IMG/VR virus record: IMGVR_UViG_3300042465_003132
Coordinates: 1-29,063 of that record
DNA length: 29,063 nt
Strand: one strand, 5' to 3'
Source of the DNA: a virus
Within the stretch, counting starts at the first letter, position 1. Every line of letters starts with the position of its first letter. The notes beneath the pieces are model-generated. The model worked only from the letters and a program-made list of their open reading frames with translations, searched no databases and was not told the origin of the DNA. Shown here piece after piece: positions 19,294-27,560 of this stretch. The position numbers and the translations under genes were made by a program.

Positions 19294-19509
19294 TTACGCT
19301 AGTAGAAGTTTTGCTTCGTCTGCAGTAATGCCTAATTTTGTAAGCAATGCTGCCTTAGCAGTTGCTGCTTCTGCTGCTGCAACTTCCTTCTCGTGCTCTG
19401 CTGCAGCGTATGCTGCTGCATCTGCTTCACGTTGTGCTAGTTCTTCTGCAGTTAAAGGACGTTCAACGACCTCACCTGTAGCGCAGTTTACTTCGATTGC
19501 TGTTGTCAT
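19294..19509 (-). CDS. 71-residue acidic alanine-rich helical protein
   Basis: Starts MTTAIEVNCATGEVVERPLT with AAGGAG upstream; the longer frame of 94 residues lacks support. EELAQREADAAAYAAAEHEK and KAALLTKLGITADEAKLLLA form a long helix and a final helical hairpin. This type of protein is often found beside fibre genes in phages (from memory). Likely a chaperone or tail-assembly helper; not certain. Confidence 0.6.
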   Translation of the reverse strand: MTTAIEVNCATGEVVERPLTAEELAQREADAAAYAAAEHEKEVAAAEAATAKAALLTKLGITADEAKLLLA

Positions 19510-19519
19510 TGTTTTCTCC

Positions 19520-20041
19520 TTATGAGTTTTTGATGCCGTATAGATAAAATGATGAGTACTGCATAAAATTAGCACCATTGGCTGAGCCGATAGTAATTTT
19601 ATTGATTGCTGCCGTACCTGACCAAGACGAAGCCGTTAAACCCATAGATGCGTTACTTGCATTGTTTTCGCCAACGGTGTCATATGAAACAGACTTAGCA
19701 TTAGAAAGCGCGTAATTTGGAATATAAAACTCTCCGTTACCAAATGTTGAGGCAGTCGAAGCATCTCCGCTAATCCAACCAGTCAAATCATTATAGGTAG
19801 AAGCGCTGTAGTTAAGAACAGCACTTCCTGTGCCGTAAATTAATCTTAGTCTGTAATTTGCTGCGGTTGTGTCTGTATTGAAATAAATATAGAAAGCATC
19901 ATCCCCTGCTGCACGAGTACTTCTGATACTGGTTTTTACAAGTAAATCTGTATAGGTGCTAGGTATTGAGGAAAAAGAAACTGTGGCAACGGAAGTTGCG
20001 CCAACAGTATTAGATGCGATTAGTTGGTATGTACTAGCCAT
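19520..20041 (-). CDS. Fibre/receptor-binding-like protein, paralogue 1
   Basis: 173 residues. Conserved N-terminal block YQLIASNTVGATSV then SFSSIPSTYTDLLVK, middle with FNTDTTAANY, and C-terminal SSFYLYGIKNS. Shares this scaffold with the two genes upstream but the middle is different (DLTGWISGDASTASTFGNG). Beta-rich, no signal peptide. The fold looks like a jelly-roll-like binding domain; role as receptor-binding or capsid decoration is inference. Confidence 0.6.
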   Translation of the reverse strand: MASTYQLIASNTVGATSVATVSFSSIPSTYTDLLVKTSIRSTRAAGDDAFYIYFNTDTTAANYRLRLIYGTGSAVLNYSASTYNDLTGWISGDASTASTFGNGEFYIPNYALSNAKSVSYDTVGENNASNASMGLTASSWSGTAAINKITIGSANGANFMQYSSFYLYGIKNS

Positions 20042-20043
20042 AG

Positions 20044-20535
20044 TTAAGCCGCCTTAATTCCATAGAGCGTAAAGGTTGAGCCAGTAGCATAAGTATTTAC
20101 TGAGGTAAGGACTCTAATTGTATTGATTGCAGCAGTATTACGCCATAATCCAACACCAGCCGTAACTTCACTAGTTGGTGAATTAAATCTTGCAAGAACA
20201 GTTTTGTTAGTAGTCGTGTTGCTATAATTTTGTAAATTAATAATTGCACTAATTAATAAGCCATTCATAGAGCCACCTGTCCAACTTGTTCCGATTTGTG
20301 TCGCACTAGTATCTCTACCGCTTAACGCTGAACCTAAATAACCAGTCATAAGGGTGTCACTATAATTACTTGTTGTGTCAGCATTGAATTGAAGTAATAT
20401 GCTTGATGGCCCAGTGCCTGATGCATTTGCAACCAGAACTAAATCAGTATAGGTAGATGGAATTGATGAAAAAGTAACTGATGAAACAGCACTTCCTAGA
20501 GTCTGTGTTGCTATTGGTTCGTATGTGCCTGGCAT
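20044..20535 (-). CDS. Fibre/receptor-binding-like protein, paralogue 2
   Basis: 163 residues with YEPIATQTLGSAVSSVTFSS, IPSTYTDL, FNADTTSNYS and FTLYGIKAA. Same frame of motifs as its neighbours, with its own loops. It has an AAAAGGAGCC ribosome site and a 2-base gap to the next copy. Probably arose by tandem duplication, then diverged. Confidence 0.6.
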   Translation of the reverse strand: MPGTYEPIATQTLGSAVSSVTFSSIPSTYTDLVLVANASGTGPSSILLQFNADTTSNYSDTLMTGYLGSALSGRDTSATQIGTSWTGGSMNGLLISAIINLQNYSNTTTNKTVLARFNSPTSEVTAGVGLWRNTAAINTIRVLTSVNTYATGSTFTLYGIKAA

Positions 20536-20538
20536 TTG

Positions 20539-21066
20539 TTAGGCTCCTTTTATTCCGTAGAGTGCAAAAGATGAGTATTGGGAAATTGTTTGTGAGCTAG
20601 TTAAAACAATACTAGTAACTGCCGAAGTTTGCGCCCATAAACCACTTACAAAGTCAATAACACCACCACCGTTAGTATCTGCTCCACCTAATGCTCGAAT
20701 TGTTTTGTTCTTATTGGTTGAAAAAGCATCTAATACATCAACAACTGCACCACCTGGTTGAGCGGCTTGATAAGGCATTTGTATAAAGGTTTGGCTAGAA
20801 AATCCACCCGCCGAAGCACTCGATCCATTTCCATAGAGAGTGTGGAAAGCATAATTGGAAGCACTATCTCCATTTATTCGCATTGAGTAATTGACTGGAG
20901 CTGCTGCTGTTGATGACCAACGCAACTGCAAGTGCTTATAGGTACTAGGAATAGAGCTAAAAGTAATTGTAGATGTTCCACCTGAGCCAACAGTTACAGT
21001 AGCAATAGACTGAAAATTGGCAGGATCTGAAAAATTAGCAGATGCAAAAATTCCAAGAATAGGCAT
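20539..21066 (-). CDS. Fibre/receptor-binding-like protein, paralogue 3
   Basis: 175 residues with an extra about 15-residue N-terminus (MPILGIFASANFSDPANF) before FQSIATVTVGSGGTSTITFS and SIPSTYKHL. INGDSASNY and SSFALYGIKGA align with the other two copies. The N-terminal extension could be an attachment tag to the virion. The start overlaps the upstream gene as TAATG. Confidence 0.6.
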   Translation of the reverse strand: MPILGIFASANFSDPANFQSIATVTVGSGGTSTITFSSIPSTYKHLQLRWSSTAAAPVNYSMRINGDSASNYAFHTLYGNGSSASAGGFSSQTFIQMPYQAAQPGGAVVDVLDAFSTNKNKTIRALGGADTNGGGVIDFVSGLWAQTSAVTSIVLTSSQTISQYSSFALYGIKGA

Positions 21067-21431
21067 TAGGCAATATCTCCCAACACTAACCAGTTGTTTG
21101 CGCTGGTTTGAACTGCAGATACTCCGCTGTATTGAGCGCGAGTCTTAGGTGTTGCAGCAGTTGCTCCTGTTGATGTTACTGTGACACCAGCCGCACCAGA
21201 TACTGTAATTTGACCTGCTCCTGTTTGAGCAAAGTTTAGAACAGATCCTACAGGAAATGCCACCGTTGCATTTGTTGGGATAGTTATTGCAATGGCAGAT
21301 GCGTTAGCTGCAGTAACAAGCGTGTTAACGCTATCGCTTAAAGCGAAAGTATATGTAGTTCCAGTCTGGGCATTAACCGTCAGTACTGGTGTTATCTCGT
21401 ATGCGTTAGTTTGAATTAGGTTTAGTGCCAT
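21066..21431 (-). CDS. Stand-alone copy of a fibre C-terminal module
   Basis: 121 residues. After an N-terminal MALNLIQTNAYEITPVLTVN, residues 20-121 (NAQTGTTYTFALSDSVNTLV, then VTVTSTGATAATPKTRAQYS and LVLGDIA) repeat the C-terminal domain of the protein at 21760-22566. A beta-rich Thr/Ala-heavy fold. Probably another virion surface module. TAATG to the next gene upstream. Confidence 0.6.
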   Translation of the reverse strand: MALNLIQTNAYEITPVLTVNAQTGTTYTFALSDSVNTLVTAANASAIAITIPTNATVAFPVGSVLNFAQTGAGQITVSGAAGVTVTSTGATAATPKTRAQYSGVSAVQTSANNWLVLGDIA

Positions 21432-21760
21432 TATGATATCTCGCTTCCAAATGCAGAAAAGGATGAAGTTCCATTGTTTGAATATACAGTGATTACGTCA
21501 GTTGTTGCTAGGGTCAATCCAGCTTGTAGTGTGTATTGTGCTCTTGCTGGCAACACTAACCCAAAAATAACATAGTGTTGATCTGCTAGGGTTGCTCCTG
21601 CTGGACGTACGGCAACTCTTACTGTGTCTGCGTTTGTGCTCAAGTTTACTATATTAACAGTTGACACAATAGTACTTGTTGACGCAGGGGCTGTGTATAA
21701 TGTTGTAGCTGTTGCAGCACTAGGTGCTGATTGACCTAGTACTTTATATACGGTTGGCAT
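21431..21760 (-). CDS. Small virion protein, 109 residues
   Basis: MPTVYKVLGQSAPSAATATT then LYTAPASTSTIVSTVNIVNL, then VRVAVRPAGATLADQHYVIF and AFGSEIS. Beta-sandwich layout. It resembles many small phage structural proteins (decoration or baseplate-type) in which a V-x-V-x-N-L strand precedes a short loop region. Between two genes that share a domain, it is likely in the same particle. Not assigned further. Confidence 0.55.
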   Translation of the reverse strand: MPTVYKVLGQSAPSAATATTLYTAPASTSTIVSTVNIVNLSTNADTVRVAVRPAGATLADQHYVIFGLVLPARAQYTLQAGLTLATTDVITVYSNNGTSSFSAFGSEIS

Positions 21761-22566
21761 TAGGCTATATCCCCGATCACTGTGAAGTTGTTACTTGATG
21801 TACAGATAATGGTTGCTGCACTGAACTGAGCACGTAGATTTGGCGCAGTAGACGTAGCACCAGTAGAGGTTAGAACGCTAGTTCCATCGTTTCTAATCTG
21901 GACTGTTCCTGCACCTATTTGCTGAATGTTAATTTGCTGACCTGTGGTAAATACGCCGTTAGGTACAGTCAATGTAATAGTTGAGGCATTGCTGAGCGTG
22001 ACCAATTTGTTAAGGTCACCTGCTACTAGAGTGTAAGTAGTTCCAGTCTGTGCGTTAAAGGTTAAGTTAGTATCTGTTGGTGTTGCCCACTTGACTCCCA
22101 GTGTTGCTGCAGAGTCTGCAGTCAAAACCTGTCCGTTAGTTCCAACGGCGAGATTATCCACCACACCAGATGCTGAGGCTACGAGTAGGTCAGCTTTAGC
22201 AGTTACTATTGACTCAGGTACTGCAGCATCTGCTGTAGCTACACCTGTTGTATAAAAAGTTAGATCATCAGAGGTTAGAACGTGCTTGACGGTAGCACCG
22301 CCAGTATGTGAGATAGCAGATGTTCCAGCACGACCACGAACAATTGTGAACGTATCGGTAGATACTGCTGTAATAAATACTACTTCTTCATTTTGTGTAT
22401 CAACATCGAGTGCAACTGTGAACTGGTCTACGTTCCCAGCAGCAAGAGTAACACCTCCCATTAGGGCAGAACCTGTACCAGCAGCAACTGTCATAGTAGT
22501 TGCTGTGTTAGAGATTCCCGAAGCCAGCGTCGTTTCAACGCTGATGGACGAATACTTACGAGTCAT
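21760..22566 (-). CDS. Tail fibre-like structural protein
   Basis: 268 residues. N-terminal half: MTRKYSSISVETTLASGISN, NEEVVFITAVSTDTFTIVRG then RAGTSAISHTGGATVKHVLT, which looks like a virion-attachment domain with a TxxTxxR-G strand pair seen in phage fibre/adaptor proteins. A linker with repeating NLAVGTNGQVLTADSAATLG (about 135-155) leads to the C-terminal 85-residue module shared with 21066-21431. Thr, Ala and Ser heavy. AAGGAAAGCCAATG start. Confidence 0.6.
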   Translation of the reverse strand: MTRKYSSISVETTLASGISNTATTMTVAAGTGSALMGGVTLAAGNVDQFTVALDVDTQNEEVVFITAVSTDTFTIVRGRAGTSAISHTGGATVKHVLTSDDLTFYTTGVATADAAVPESIVTAKADLLVASASGVVDNLAVGTNGQVLTADSAATLGVKWATPTDTNLTFNAQTGTTYTLVAGDLNKLVTLSNASTITLTVPNGVFTTGQQINIQQIGAGTVQIRNDGTSVLTSTGATSTAPNLRAQFSAATIICTSSNNFTVIGDIA

Positions 22567-22579
22567 TGGCTTTCCTTAC

Positions 22580-23482
22580 CTAGCGGGTGTAGTGAATACG
22601 GATTGGATACTTGTCTGCCAACTTCAACGCTTCTTCATTAAGTCGCTGTTGATAGAGAGCAAAAATATAACGAGATGCAGCAGCACCGGCAGATGATGGT
22701 AACTTGGTATCGTTTAGATCTGCTTCAGCACTACCGAGATTGATTCGTCCAGCGTCAAGATAAGACAGTAACTTGTACGCGGCTCCAAGGACGACAACAT
22801 CCTTACAAGAATCTGGTAGACCAGACACGTCAGCAAAATCATCTGTGTTGGCGTCAAGAGTGTTTGGCGTGGCTGTATACCAAACTTGAATTGTACGACC
22901 AGGTTGTACGTTCTCATAGATGTTAAGTGTATTGTTTGTATTAAAAGTTGCAGCATTTGCCATACCATCTAAGCGCCAGCGATTTACTGGTAGCCATTCT
23001 TGGCTAGAACCAGTGGTCTGCCAAGAGATAAATAGGACACCTTCAACATCATCTGGCAATGGGTATGTAACCTGAGATGCATTAAAGGTAAATGTATAAG
23101 AGTTAATAATCCAGAGCTTAGGATAGAAGCTATTGATCGTATCGTTGATAGCCTTCTTAATAGAGTTACGTGGGAAGGTTGGAGATAGAGTTACTGGAGC
23201 ATACTGTGAGTGAGGCGATGCGGTAGTTCCTTGGTATCCACGACCAAAGCCTGGGATAACGTTGAGTACGTTATTGGCCTTGTCGAATGAATCAATCCAG
23301 ATTAGTTCATCATCAATTTCAATAATACCTTTGGCTAGGTTAGAAGATGAGCCAACGGTAATTGATGTGCTAGTGGTAGTTAAACCAGCAGGGTTAGCAA
23401 CATAGGTAATACGGTCTTGACGTAAAGCGTAACCTTGTAGGTTAGCCTTTACCTCGTCCACCATTTCGTTCAGTGTTGGCAT
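22580..23482 (-). CDS. Head-tail adaptor-like structural protein
   Basis: 300 residues starting MPTLNEMVDEVKANLQGYAL. N-terminal helical segment, then a beta domain with TSITVGSSSNLAKGIIEIDD and LIWIDSFDKANNVLNVIPGF followed by GRGYQGTTASPHS, a strand pair and loop also seen in the adjacent fibre protein. NSIKKAINDTINSFYPKLW and VLGAAYKLLSYLDAGRINLG form the helical part usual in phage adaptor/connector proteins (T7 gp11-like or gp6-like). The end (ASRYIFALYQQRLNEEALK) is a helix. Adaptor is the best guess; gene order close to GT and fibre genes is unusual. Confidence 0.5.
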   Translation of the reverse strand: MPTLNEMVDEVKANLQGYALRQDRITYVANPAGLTTTSTSITVGSSSNLAKGIIEIDDELIWIDSFDKANNVLNVIPGFGRGYQGTTASPHSQYAPVTLSPTFPRNSIKKAINDTINSFYPKLWIINSYTFTFNASQVTYPLPDDVEGVLFISWQTTGSSQEWLPVNRWRLDGMANAATFNTNNTLNIYENVQPGRTIQVWYTATPNTLDANTDDFADVSGLPDSCKDVVVLGAAYKLLSYLDAGRINLGSAEADLNDTKLPSSAGAAASRYIFALYQQRLNEEALKLADKYPIRIHYTR

Positions 23483-24540
23483 TATTTCCTTTCATACCAG
23501 CCGTCTCCCCATAGTGTGAGAAGTCGTGAGAAGTATTGTTCATATTGTGGTGCGATAGCATCTAAGGAATACATAGATACTGCTCGCTTGTGTATTGCTA
23601 CTGGGTCTAAATCTTTAACCCATTCTGTTGCTGCTGCAAACTCCATTGCACTTCTGCAACGGTATCCAGTAACACCATTAGGATTAGTTTCTGTAAAAGC
23701 TCCCCAGTCTGTGGTAATCGTTGGAGTCCCACACATCTGAGCTTCAGGTACTATATTTCCAAAAGGTTCTATATAAAGCGTTGGAGCAAATAGGGCGATT
23801 GCACCACCCATTAACTTTGCTCGTTCTTCAGGACCTACCGGTCCTACCCATTCGCCATATTCAATCTTAGGATTGCCAGGACCTGCAAGAATAAGTTTCA
23901 AACCCATTTCTTTACAGACGTGCTGAACAATAGAAATACCTTTTCTATCTATCATACGTCCAACGTATAGGTAGTAGTCTTCTTTCTTTTCTTGCAATGG
24001 AAACATCTCTGGTTCTATGTATCCTGGTATTACCGCATCGTAAAAGTTACCGTTAACCATTGTTGGATTATTAAACGCAGCATAGATCGAATGCATCCAA
24101 GCATATGATTCAAAGACCCTGTACTTTGCAAAGGTCCCACCGTAGCCGATACCGAACTCAACAGTTATATGATCTGGGAAAGCATCAGCAATAGGCTTAT
24201 GTGATGCTCCACCGATAACGCAGATAAAATCTTTTTCTTCTATACGCTTGCCAAGTTCTTTTATGACATTGCCATTAAAGATCTTCCAATGAGGCAGTTC
24301 ATTATCAAACTCTGCTTCAACAAAGTGCTTACCAGCCAGCGCTTCTGCTTGTTGTTCTTTAGTGATACAAGTAATTAACTCATCACAAGGTGCTTCATTT
24401 TCTTCTCCAGCATAGAGATAAACTGTATGCCCAAGGTCTTTCATCATAATACAAAAGCGTCGTACCTTTTCAGTAAAGGCACAGATAACGTAATCTTTAG
24501 TTGTTTGCGTATGGGGCAGGCTAATAACGTGGAATCTCAT
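23482..24540 (-). CDS. Glycosyltransferase family 4 (GT-B)
   Basis: 352 residues of a GT-B retaining transferase. N-terminal Rossmann part MRFHVISLPHTQTTKDYVIC with the acceptor loops, FGIGYGGTF (129-137). C-terminal nucleotide-sugar part: YYLYVGRMIDRKGISIV (189-205), LKLILAGPG (214-222), and IEPFGNIVPEAQMCGTPTIT with E258 and E266 in the E-x7-E signature. It would transfer a sugar from UDP or GDP donor to an acceptor. No signal or membrane segment, so it works in the cytoplasm. Its neighbours are a collagen-like fibre (10 bases upstream) and the adaptor, so virion proteins are possible acceptors. Wall teichoic or arabinogalactan sugars are an alternative. Confidence 0.88.
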   Translation of the reverse strand: MRFHVISLPHTQTTKDYVICAFTEKVRRFCIMMKDLGHTVYLYAGEENEAPCDELITCITKEQQAEALAGKHFVEAEFDNELPHWKIFNGNVIKELGKRIEEKDFICVIGGASHKPIADAFPDHITVEFGIGYGGTFAKYRVFESYAWMHSIYAAFNNPTMVNGNFYDAVIPGYIEPEMFPLQEKKEDYYLYVGRMIDRKGISIVQHVCKEMGLKLILAGPGNPKIEYGEWVGPVGPEERAKLMGGAIALFAPTLYIEPFGNIVPEAQMCGTPTITTDWGAFTETNPNGVTGYRCRSAMEFAAATEWVKDLDPVAIHKRAVSMYSLDAIAPQYEQYFSRLLTLWGDGWYERK

Positions 24541-24549
24541 AAGAGAATC

Positions 24550-25702
<1,153 letters not shown>

Positions 25703-25706
<4 letters not shown>

Positions 25707-25987
25707 GATGACACTGCCCTGAGTGCTTGCGCTGCAGGTAGTTGAAAAGTACCAGCGATGAGATTACATACGCCGTTGTAATCAAGACGATTAGAAGTAG
25801 ACGTACCCGCAATCGCATTTAATACTCCCACTGTGTCTGTTAAGTTTGTTGTTACTGAACGCTGTACTGCCCATTGACGAGCAGCAAGTGCTTGGTCAAC
25901 CATTTCGCTTGGTGCTCTATAGGTGCCACCATTAGCCAAACGATTAAGTTCATCTAATAACGTTGTGCCGTATTCTCCTAGTGCCAC
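25703..25987 (-). CDS. 94-residue virion-cluster protein, unknown
   Basis: GTG start with AGGAGATATAG upstream: MALGEYGTTLLDELNRLANG then TYRAPSEMVDQALAARQWAV. Helical N-terminal half, short Thr/Ser loop (TVGVLNAIAGTSTSNRLDYN), helical end. A YRAPSEMV-type motif and length suggest a small head-completion or scaffold-type protein. Not recognised beyond that. Confidence 0.55.
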
Positions 25988-25996
25988 CTATATCTC

Positions 25997-26158
25997 CTAC
26001 TTCTTCTTAGTTCTCTTGACTGCAGCGTTATCTACTAGATTGGGGTATGGTCGCCCTGCTGCTTTGGCTCTTGCCTTTGCTTGTTTCTTTTGCTCTGGCG
26101 TTAATGCTTTTGACTTTTTATTAGGATTTGGTTTATCCCAAAATGCTGTTTTCTTCAT
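25997..26158 (-). CDS. 53-residue Lys-rich protein
   Basis: MKKTAFWDKPNPNKKSKALT then EQKKQAKARAKAAGRPYPNL and VDNAAVKRTKKK. Basic helix and a short GRPYPNLVDNAA motif that I have seen in other aquatic phage small proteins. Starts at TGCAAATGAAG overlapping the next gene's stop. Possibly DNA-binding or virion-internal. Confidence 0.55.
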   Translation of the reverse strand: MKKTAFWDKPNPNKKSKALTPEQKKQAKARAKAAGRPYPNLVDNAAVKRTKKK

Positions 26159-26433
26159 TTGCAACTACAATCCCAAGCACGAAGTGACTTGTTAATTCTT
26201 GAGTTCGGATCTCTAGCAGTCTTACTAGAAGTGTTCTTTGCTTTCATCCCACACATACGACCACAGAAAGACTTGCGCCTTGCTGCAGACTTAGGAGACT
26301 TAGCTGCCTCAGCCTTCTTGACTGGAGGCTTGAGGTTCATCCCCTGCGCTTTGGCAGAGGCACGACCCTTTGCGTTGAGGCCACCCTTTGGGTTTTTGCC
26401 CTCTGCTCTTTGCCACGCTGGAGATTTTGCCAT
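26155..26433 (-). CDS. DUF6321-like basic protein with Cys motif
   Basis: 92 residues. MAKSPAWQRAEGKNPKGGLN then AKGRASAKAQGMNLKPPVKK, RRKSFCGRMCGMKAKNTSSK and DPNSRINKSLRAWDCSCK. The order GLNAKGR, NLK-P-P, FCGRMCGMK and DPNSRINKSLRAW matches my memory of the DUF6321 family of small basic phage proteins. Several Cys suggest metal binding or disulfides. Lies in the basic microgene run downstream of the capsid. Confidence 0.65.
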   Translation of the reverse strand: MAKSPAWQRAEGKNPKGGLNAKGRASAKAQGMNLKPPVKKAEAAKSPKSAARRKSFCGRMCGMKAKNTSSKTARDPNSRINKSLRAWDCSCK

Positions 26434-26606
26434 TACTTCTTTTTGCCCATTTTCTTATTAGACATCTTTGCCTGAGACAAAGCGATAGCAACTGCTTGCT
26501 TGCGACCTGTAACTACTGGACCTCTACTAGATCCTGAGTTCAAAGTTCCTGCCTTAAATTCTTTCATCACCTTGGCAACTTTGGCCTTCTGTGCTGCCTT
26601 CTTCAT
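26433..26606 (-). CDS. DUF6496-like basic protein
   Basis: 57 residues: MKKAAQKAKVAKVMKEFKAG then TLNSGSSRGPVVTGRKQAVA and IALSQAKMSNKKMGKKK. KVMKEFKAGTL, SGSSRGPVVTGRKQAVAIAL and final Lys run are the marks of DUF6496, a small protein common in phages of aquatic bacteria. Overlaps both neighbours with TAATG. Function unknown; composition suggests nucleic-acid or capsid contact. Confidence 0.7.
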   Translation of the reverse strand: MKKAAQKAKVAKVMKEFKAGTLNSGSSRGPVVTGRKQAVAIALSQAKMSNKKMGKKK

Positions 26607-26761
26607 TACTTAGCAGCCTTGCCTGGAGCACCTGTCTGGATTGATTCATATGATGAATACTTTGATGCATTTGGGTATTGCTTGTCTGGTGATGGATAAG
26701 GCATTAGATCTTCTTCCATACCCATATCATCCATCTTGCCGTTTTCTGAGTTGTACATCAT
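26606..26761 (-). CDS. 51-residue Met/Asp-rich protein
   Basis: MMYNSENGKMDDMGMEEDLM then PYPSPDKQYPNASKYSSYES and IQTGAPGKAAK. Unlike its neighbours it is acidic in the first half, with many Met, and Pro/Ser/Tyr-rich in the second half. Probably disordered. TAATG overlaps on both sides. Function unknown. Confidence 0.5.
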   Translation of the reverse strand: MMYNSENGKMDDMGMEEDLMPYPSPDKQYPNASKYSSYESIQTGAPGKAAK

Positions 26762-26895
26762 TACTTCTCCATCTTCTTAGCAATTTTCTTAACAGTCTTC
26801 TTTACCATTTTCTTAGCAACTTTTCTTGCTTCTTTCTTTGCATCCATCTTGCCTTTTTCTGTGTATGGAAATTTCTTTCCGCCTACGTTTGGCAT
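26761..26895 (-). CDS. 44-residue Lys-rich peptide
   Basis: MPNVGGKKFPYTEKGKMDAK followed by KEARKVAKKMVKKTVKKIAK and KMEK. A short GGKKFPYTEKG leader then a strongly cationic amphipathic helix of more than 20 residues with Lys pairs. AAGGAG lies well before the ATG. The KKFPYTEKG motif appears in other phage small proteins. Could condense DNA or act on membranes. Confidence 0.55.
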   Translation of the reverse strand: MPNVGGKKFPYTEKGKMDAKKEARKVAKKMVKKTVKKIAKKMEK

Positions 26896-26904
26896 TGTTT
26901 CTCC

Positions 26905-27177
26905 TTAGTTCTTGAAGGTCATTGAGATCCCATCGAAAGCCTTACCAGCCTCGTTGGAAAGTTGGACTGCTGCATCTATATCTTTGCTCTTTGTTGAGCG
27001 TGGTTCTATGCCTTGACGTGTTGCGTCATAGTAAGACTGTAGTTCTTTGTCGTGTTGCTTTGCAGTAGGTATCCCTCTGTGGTTTGCAACTCCAACACTT
27101 AATTCTAGTTCGCCTATCTTACAGCCAAAGCATCCTTCAACATATTCAGGATGGGTCTGCCTTCTGTGTAAACTCAT
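26905..27177 (-). CDS. 90-residue protein with Cys pair, unknown
   Basis: MSLHRRQTHPEYVEGCFGCK with C16-x2-C19, then IGELELSVGVANHRGIPTAK and KELQSYYDATRQGIEPRSTK. Helical from about residue 40. The H-P-E-Y-V-E-G-C-F-G-C-K motif is one I associate with phages of actinobacteria, next to the capsid gene. Start at the ATGA overlap with the previous gene is preferred to one five codons earlier. A single metal knuckle could make a dimeric zinc site. Confidence 0.6.
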   Translation of the reverse strand: MSLHRRQTHPEYVEGCFGCKIGELELSVGVANHRGIPTAKQHDKELQSYYDATRQGIEPRSTKSKDIDAAVQLSNEAGKAFDGISMTFKN

Positions 27178-27497
27178 ACTGGAGTTAACCAACTTCCATA
27201 TCCTGCAGCGGTAAGCACCCCTGCTTGATAGTCACTAATTTCGTATTCGTGACCACCTAGGAAATAATAACTAGCTGAAGCCAAATCATCCTGGCTTGGA
27301 GTCAATGTTGCTATAACTTGAGTTCCATTAACAATTAGAGTTTGACCTCGTGGAACATCTGTAAGGCTTGGCGCAATATCACCATCAATGGTTCCACCAT
27401 TAAGACGACGACCTGCAAGGCGTGAGTATGGAGTGAACTCGTTTAGTCCTGCGCCCCAAGTTTGCCACTGGTACGGAGTTACTAATGTGTATGGCAT
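27174..27497 (-). CDS. Head protein downstream of capsid, unknown
   Basis: 107 residues starting MPYTLVTPYQWQTWGAGLNE with GGAAAGG upstream. FTPYSRLAGRRLNGGTIDGD, QTLIVNGTQVIATLTPSQDD and GGHEYEISDYQAGVLTAAGY suggest a small beta barrel. The position, directly after the major capsid, is usual for head-completion or decoration proteins. It ends with YGSWLTPV. Not recognised as a known family. Confidence 0.55.
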   Translation of the reverse strand: MPYTLVTPYQWQTWGAGLNEFTPYSRLAGRRLNGGTIDGDIAPSLTDVPRGQTLIVNGTQVIATLTPSQDDLASASYYFLGGHEYEISDYQAGVLTAAGYGSWLTPV

Positions 27498-27521
27498 ATC
27501 CAACCTTTCCTAAGTGACAGA

Positions 27522-27539
27522 GGGTAGGTTTCCCTACCC
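27522..27539 (-). terminator. Hairpin after major capsid gene
   Basis: GGGTAGG and CCTACCC form a perfect 7-bp stem closed by GAAA (leftward RNA), a stable GNRA tetraloop. There is no U-tract after it, so full termination is unlikely. Such hairpins after capsid genes often limit or protect mRNA so that capsid protein is made in excess. Confidence 0.45.
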
Positions 27540-27560
27540 CCTGCCGTTGCACTATCTGAA

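Noticed and set aside
26159-26461. Rightward frame of 100 residues over the DUF6321-like gene.
   Set aside because: Antisense; no start signal; the leftward protein has conserved-looking motifs.
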